A stretch of DNA of 55,543 bases, taken from positions 1 to 55,543 of the forward strand of contig VHCO01000020.1 of NCBI GenBank assembly GCA_016871715.1, given 5' to 3'. Under the pieces are notes generated by a model. It was not told the DNA's origin, made no database searches, and worked only from the letters and a program-made list of their open reading frames with translations. The translations under genes were made by a program, and so were the position numbers. Position 1 is the first letter of the stretch. Each line of letters starts with the position of its first letter. The stretch comes from Verrucomicrobiota bacterium (lineage in GTDB: Bacteria; Verrucomicrobiota; Verrucomicrobiia; Limisphaerales; J093). Of this stretch, positions 55,041 to 55,543 are shown in pieces.

Positions 55041-55425
55041 GTAGGGCGGGCTGTCCCAGCACGCCGCCAAGCACGGCCTGCAGCGACGGTCATCGTCCGG
55101 CGCGCAGCGGAGTGCGCGCCCTACCGGCATTCGGATCCGCAACGGAGAGCGGGCGTCTCGCCCGCTTCGCTGCGCCCACGGCCACCGCGGTTGGCGGCGC
55201 GCAGCGGAGTGCGCGCCCTACCGGCATTCGGATCCGCAACGGAGAGCGGGCGTCTCGCCCGCTTCGCTGCGGCCACATCGCTCTGCCGCGGCTGGCGGCG
55301 CGCAGCGGAGTGCGCGCCCTGCTACCGGCATTCGGGTCCCCAACGGAGAGCGGGCGTCTCGCCCGCTTCGCTGCGGCCACATCGCTCTGCCGCGGCTGGC
55401 GGCGCGCAGCGGAGTGCGCGCCCTG
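55041..55425. repeat. Tandem array of hairpin units (about 100 bp each)
   Basis: Units start with GGCGCGCAGCGGAGTGCGCG at 55099, 55196, 55297 and 55401 (steps 97, 101 and 104). Each full unit contains two hairpins: GCGCGCA-GCGGAG-TGCGCGC and AGCGGGCG-TCT-CGCCCGCT. A GTAGGGCG at 55041 pairs with CGCCCTAC at 55117. The remaining 118 bp to the window end hold no recognised feature. Confidence 0.85.
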
Positions 55426-55543
55426 CTATGGGGACTGTCAAGTCTTGTTGCGGCGTTTGTTTAGTAGGATGGGGTACCTGCACTTTGTGTGAGCCATCCA
55501 ATTTGGCTTATGGCGCCTTCTGTGGAGGTGCCCAGGTAGGGGC

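Noticed and set aside
55041..55425. Possible CRISPR array
   Set aside because: The units are about 100 bp and nearly identical throughout, with no unique spacers of 30-40 bp and no cas genes nearby.
1..55543. tRNA, rRNA and riboswitch genes
   Set aside because: No cloverleaf with a T-loop GTTCGA-type segment and matching acceptor stem, no rRNA core sequence and no recognised riboswitch was found by eye; a covariance-model scan could still reveal weak ones.

Overview
The window is GC-rich bacterial chromosome that most resembles a Verrucomicrobiota genome, probably of the Pedosphaera/Limisphaera side. This is inferred from protein families and gene style: a DUF1800-DUF1501 pair, Tat-exported Gfo/Idh/MocA oxidoreductase, sialate O-acetylesterase, GH2 and sialidase-like enzymes, a gingipain-like C25 protease with a typical verrucomicrobial C-terminal domain, a histone-H1-like small basic protein, and many palindromic intergenic repeats. 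No rRNA, tRNA, CRISPR array or complete insertion sequence was recognised.

Layout. 0-6.3 kb: exported GH2 glycosidase, then a disulfide oxidoreductase and a three-domain persulfide dioxygenase/rhodanese that probably handle reactive sulfur. 6.3-8.9 kb: gene remnants (AAA/DUF4143 ATPase, nucleotidyltransferase, RCC1 protein) around an intact Phd/VapC toxin-antitoxin pair on the minus strand. 8.9-14.4 kb: sialate O-acetylesterase, L-serine dehydratase, a truncated M24 peptidase and a Gfo/Idh/MocA oxidoreductase. 14.5-20.5 kb: a defence-type island. It holds a nucleotidyltransferase pair; an operon of a possible nuclease with HEAT repeats, a PvuII-type N4-cytosine methyltransferase and a TIR protein cut short; and an EcoRV-type restriction-modification pair whose endonuclease carries a frameshift. 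Two near-identical 5' fragments of a dam-like gene bracket the EcoRV-type pair.

20.5-35 kb: large exported proteins (SGNH hydrolase with a long unknown N-terminus, unknown exported protein, DUF1800, DUF1501, and a 1596-residue protease with two tandem C25 units), a PHP histidinol-phosphatase and a glycosylasparaginase. 35-41.3 kb: two small proteins, then a minus-strand block with a GlcD-like FAD oxidase, DUF2007, a YacL-like PIN-TRAM protein and an Mla-type lipid transporter (MlaE-MlaF-MlaD). 41.9-55 kb: proA, an ATP-grasp-like protein, MarC, a Ski2-like helicase, LemA, an M48 protease, a sialidase-like protein, an unknown protein and a class V aminotransferase.

Intergenic DNA is rich in repeats of four kinds: elements ending GTAGGGC/GCCCTAC (including a tandem array at the right end), elements of about 115 bp ending in GTAGCG/CGCTAC, a roughly 35-nt AT-rich motif present four times at 53.3-53.8 kb, and an 80-bp element near 27.8 kb that recurs at the left edge. 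The most interesting region is 15.6-20.5 kb, where a possibly undescribed nuclease/HEAT-methyltransferase-TIR operon has been interrupted next to a second restriction-modification system.
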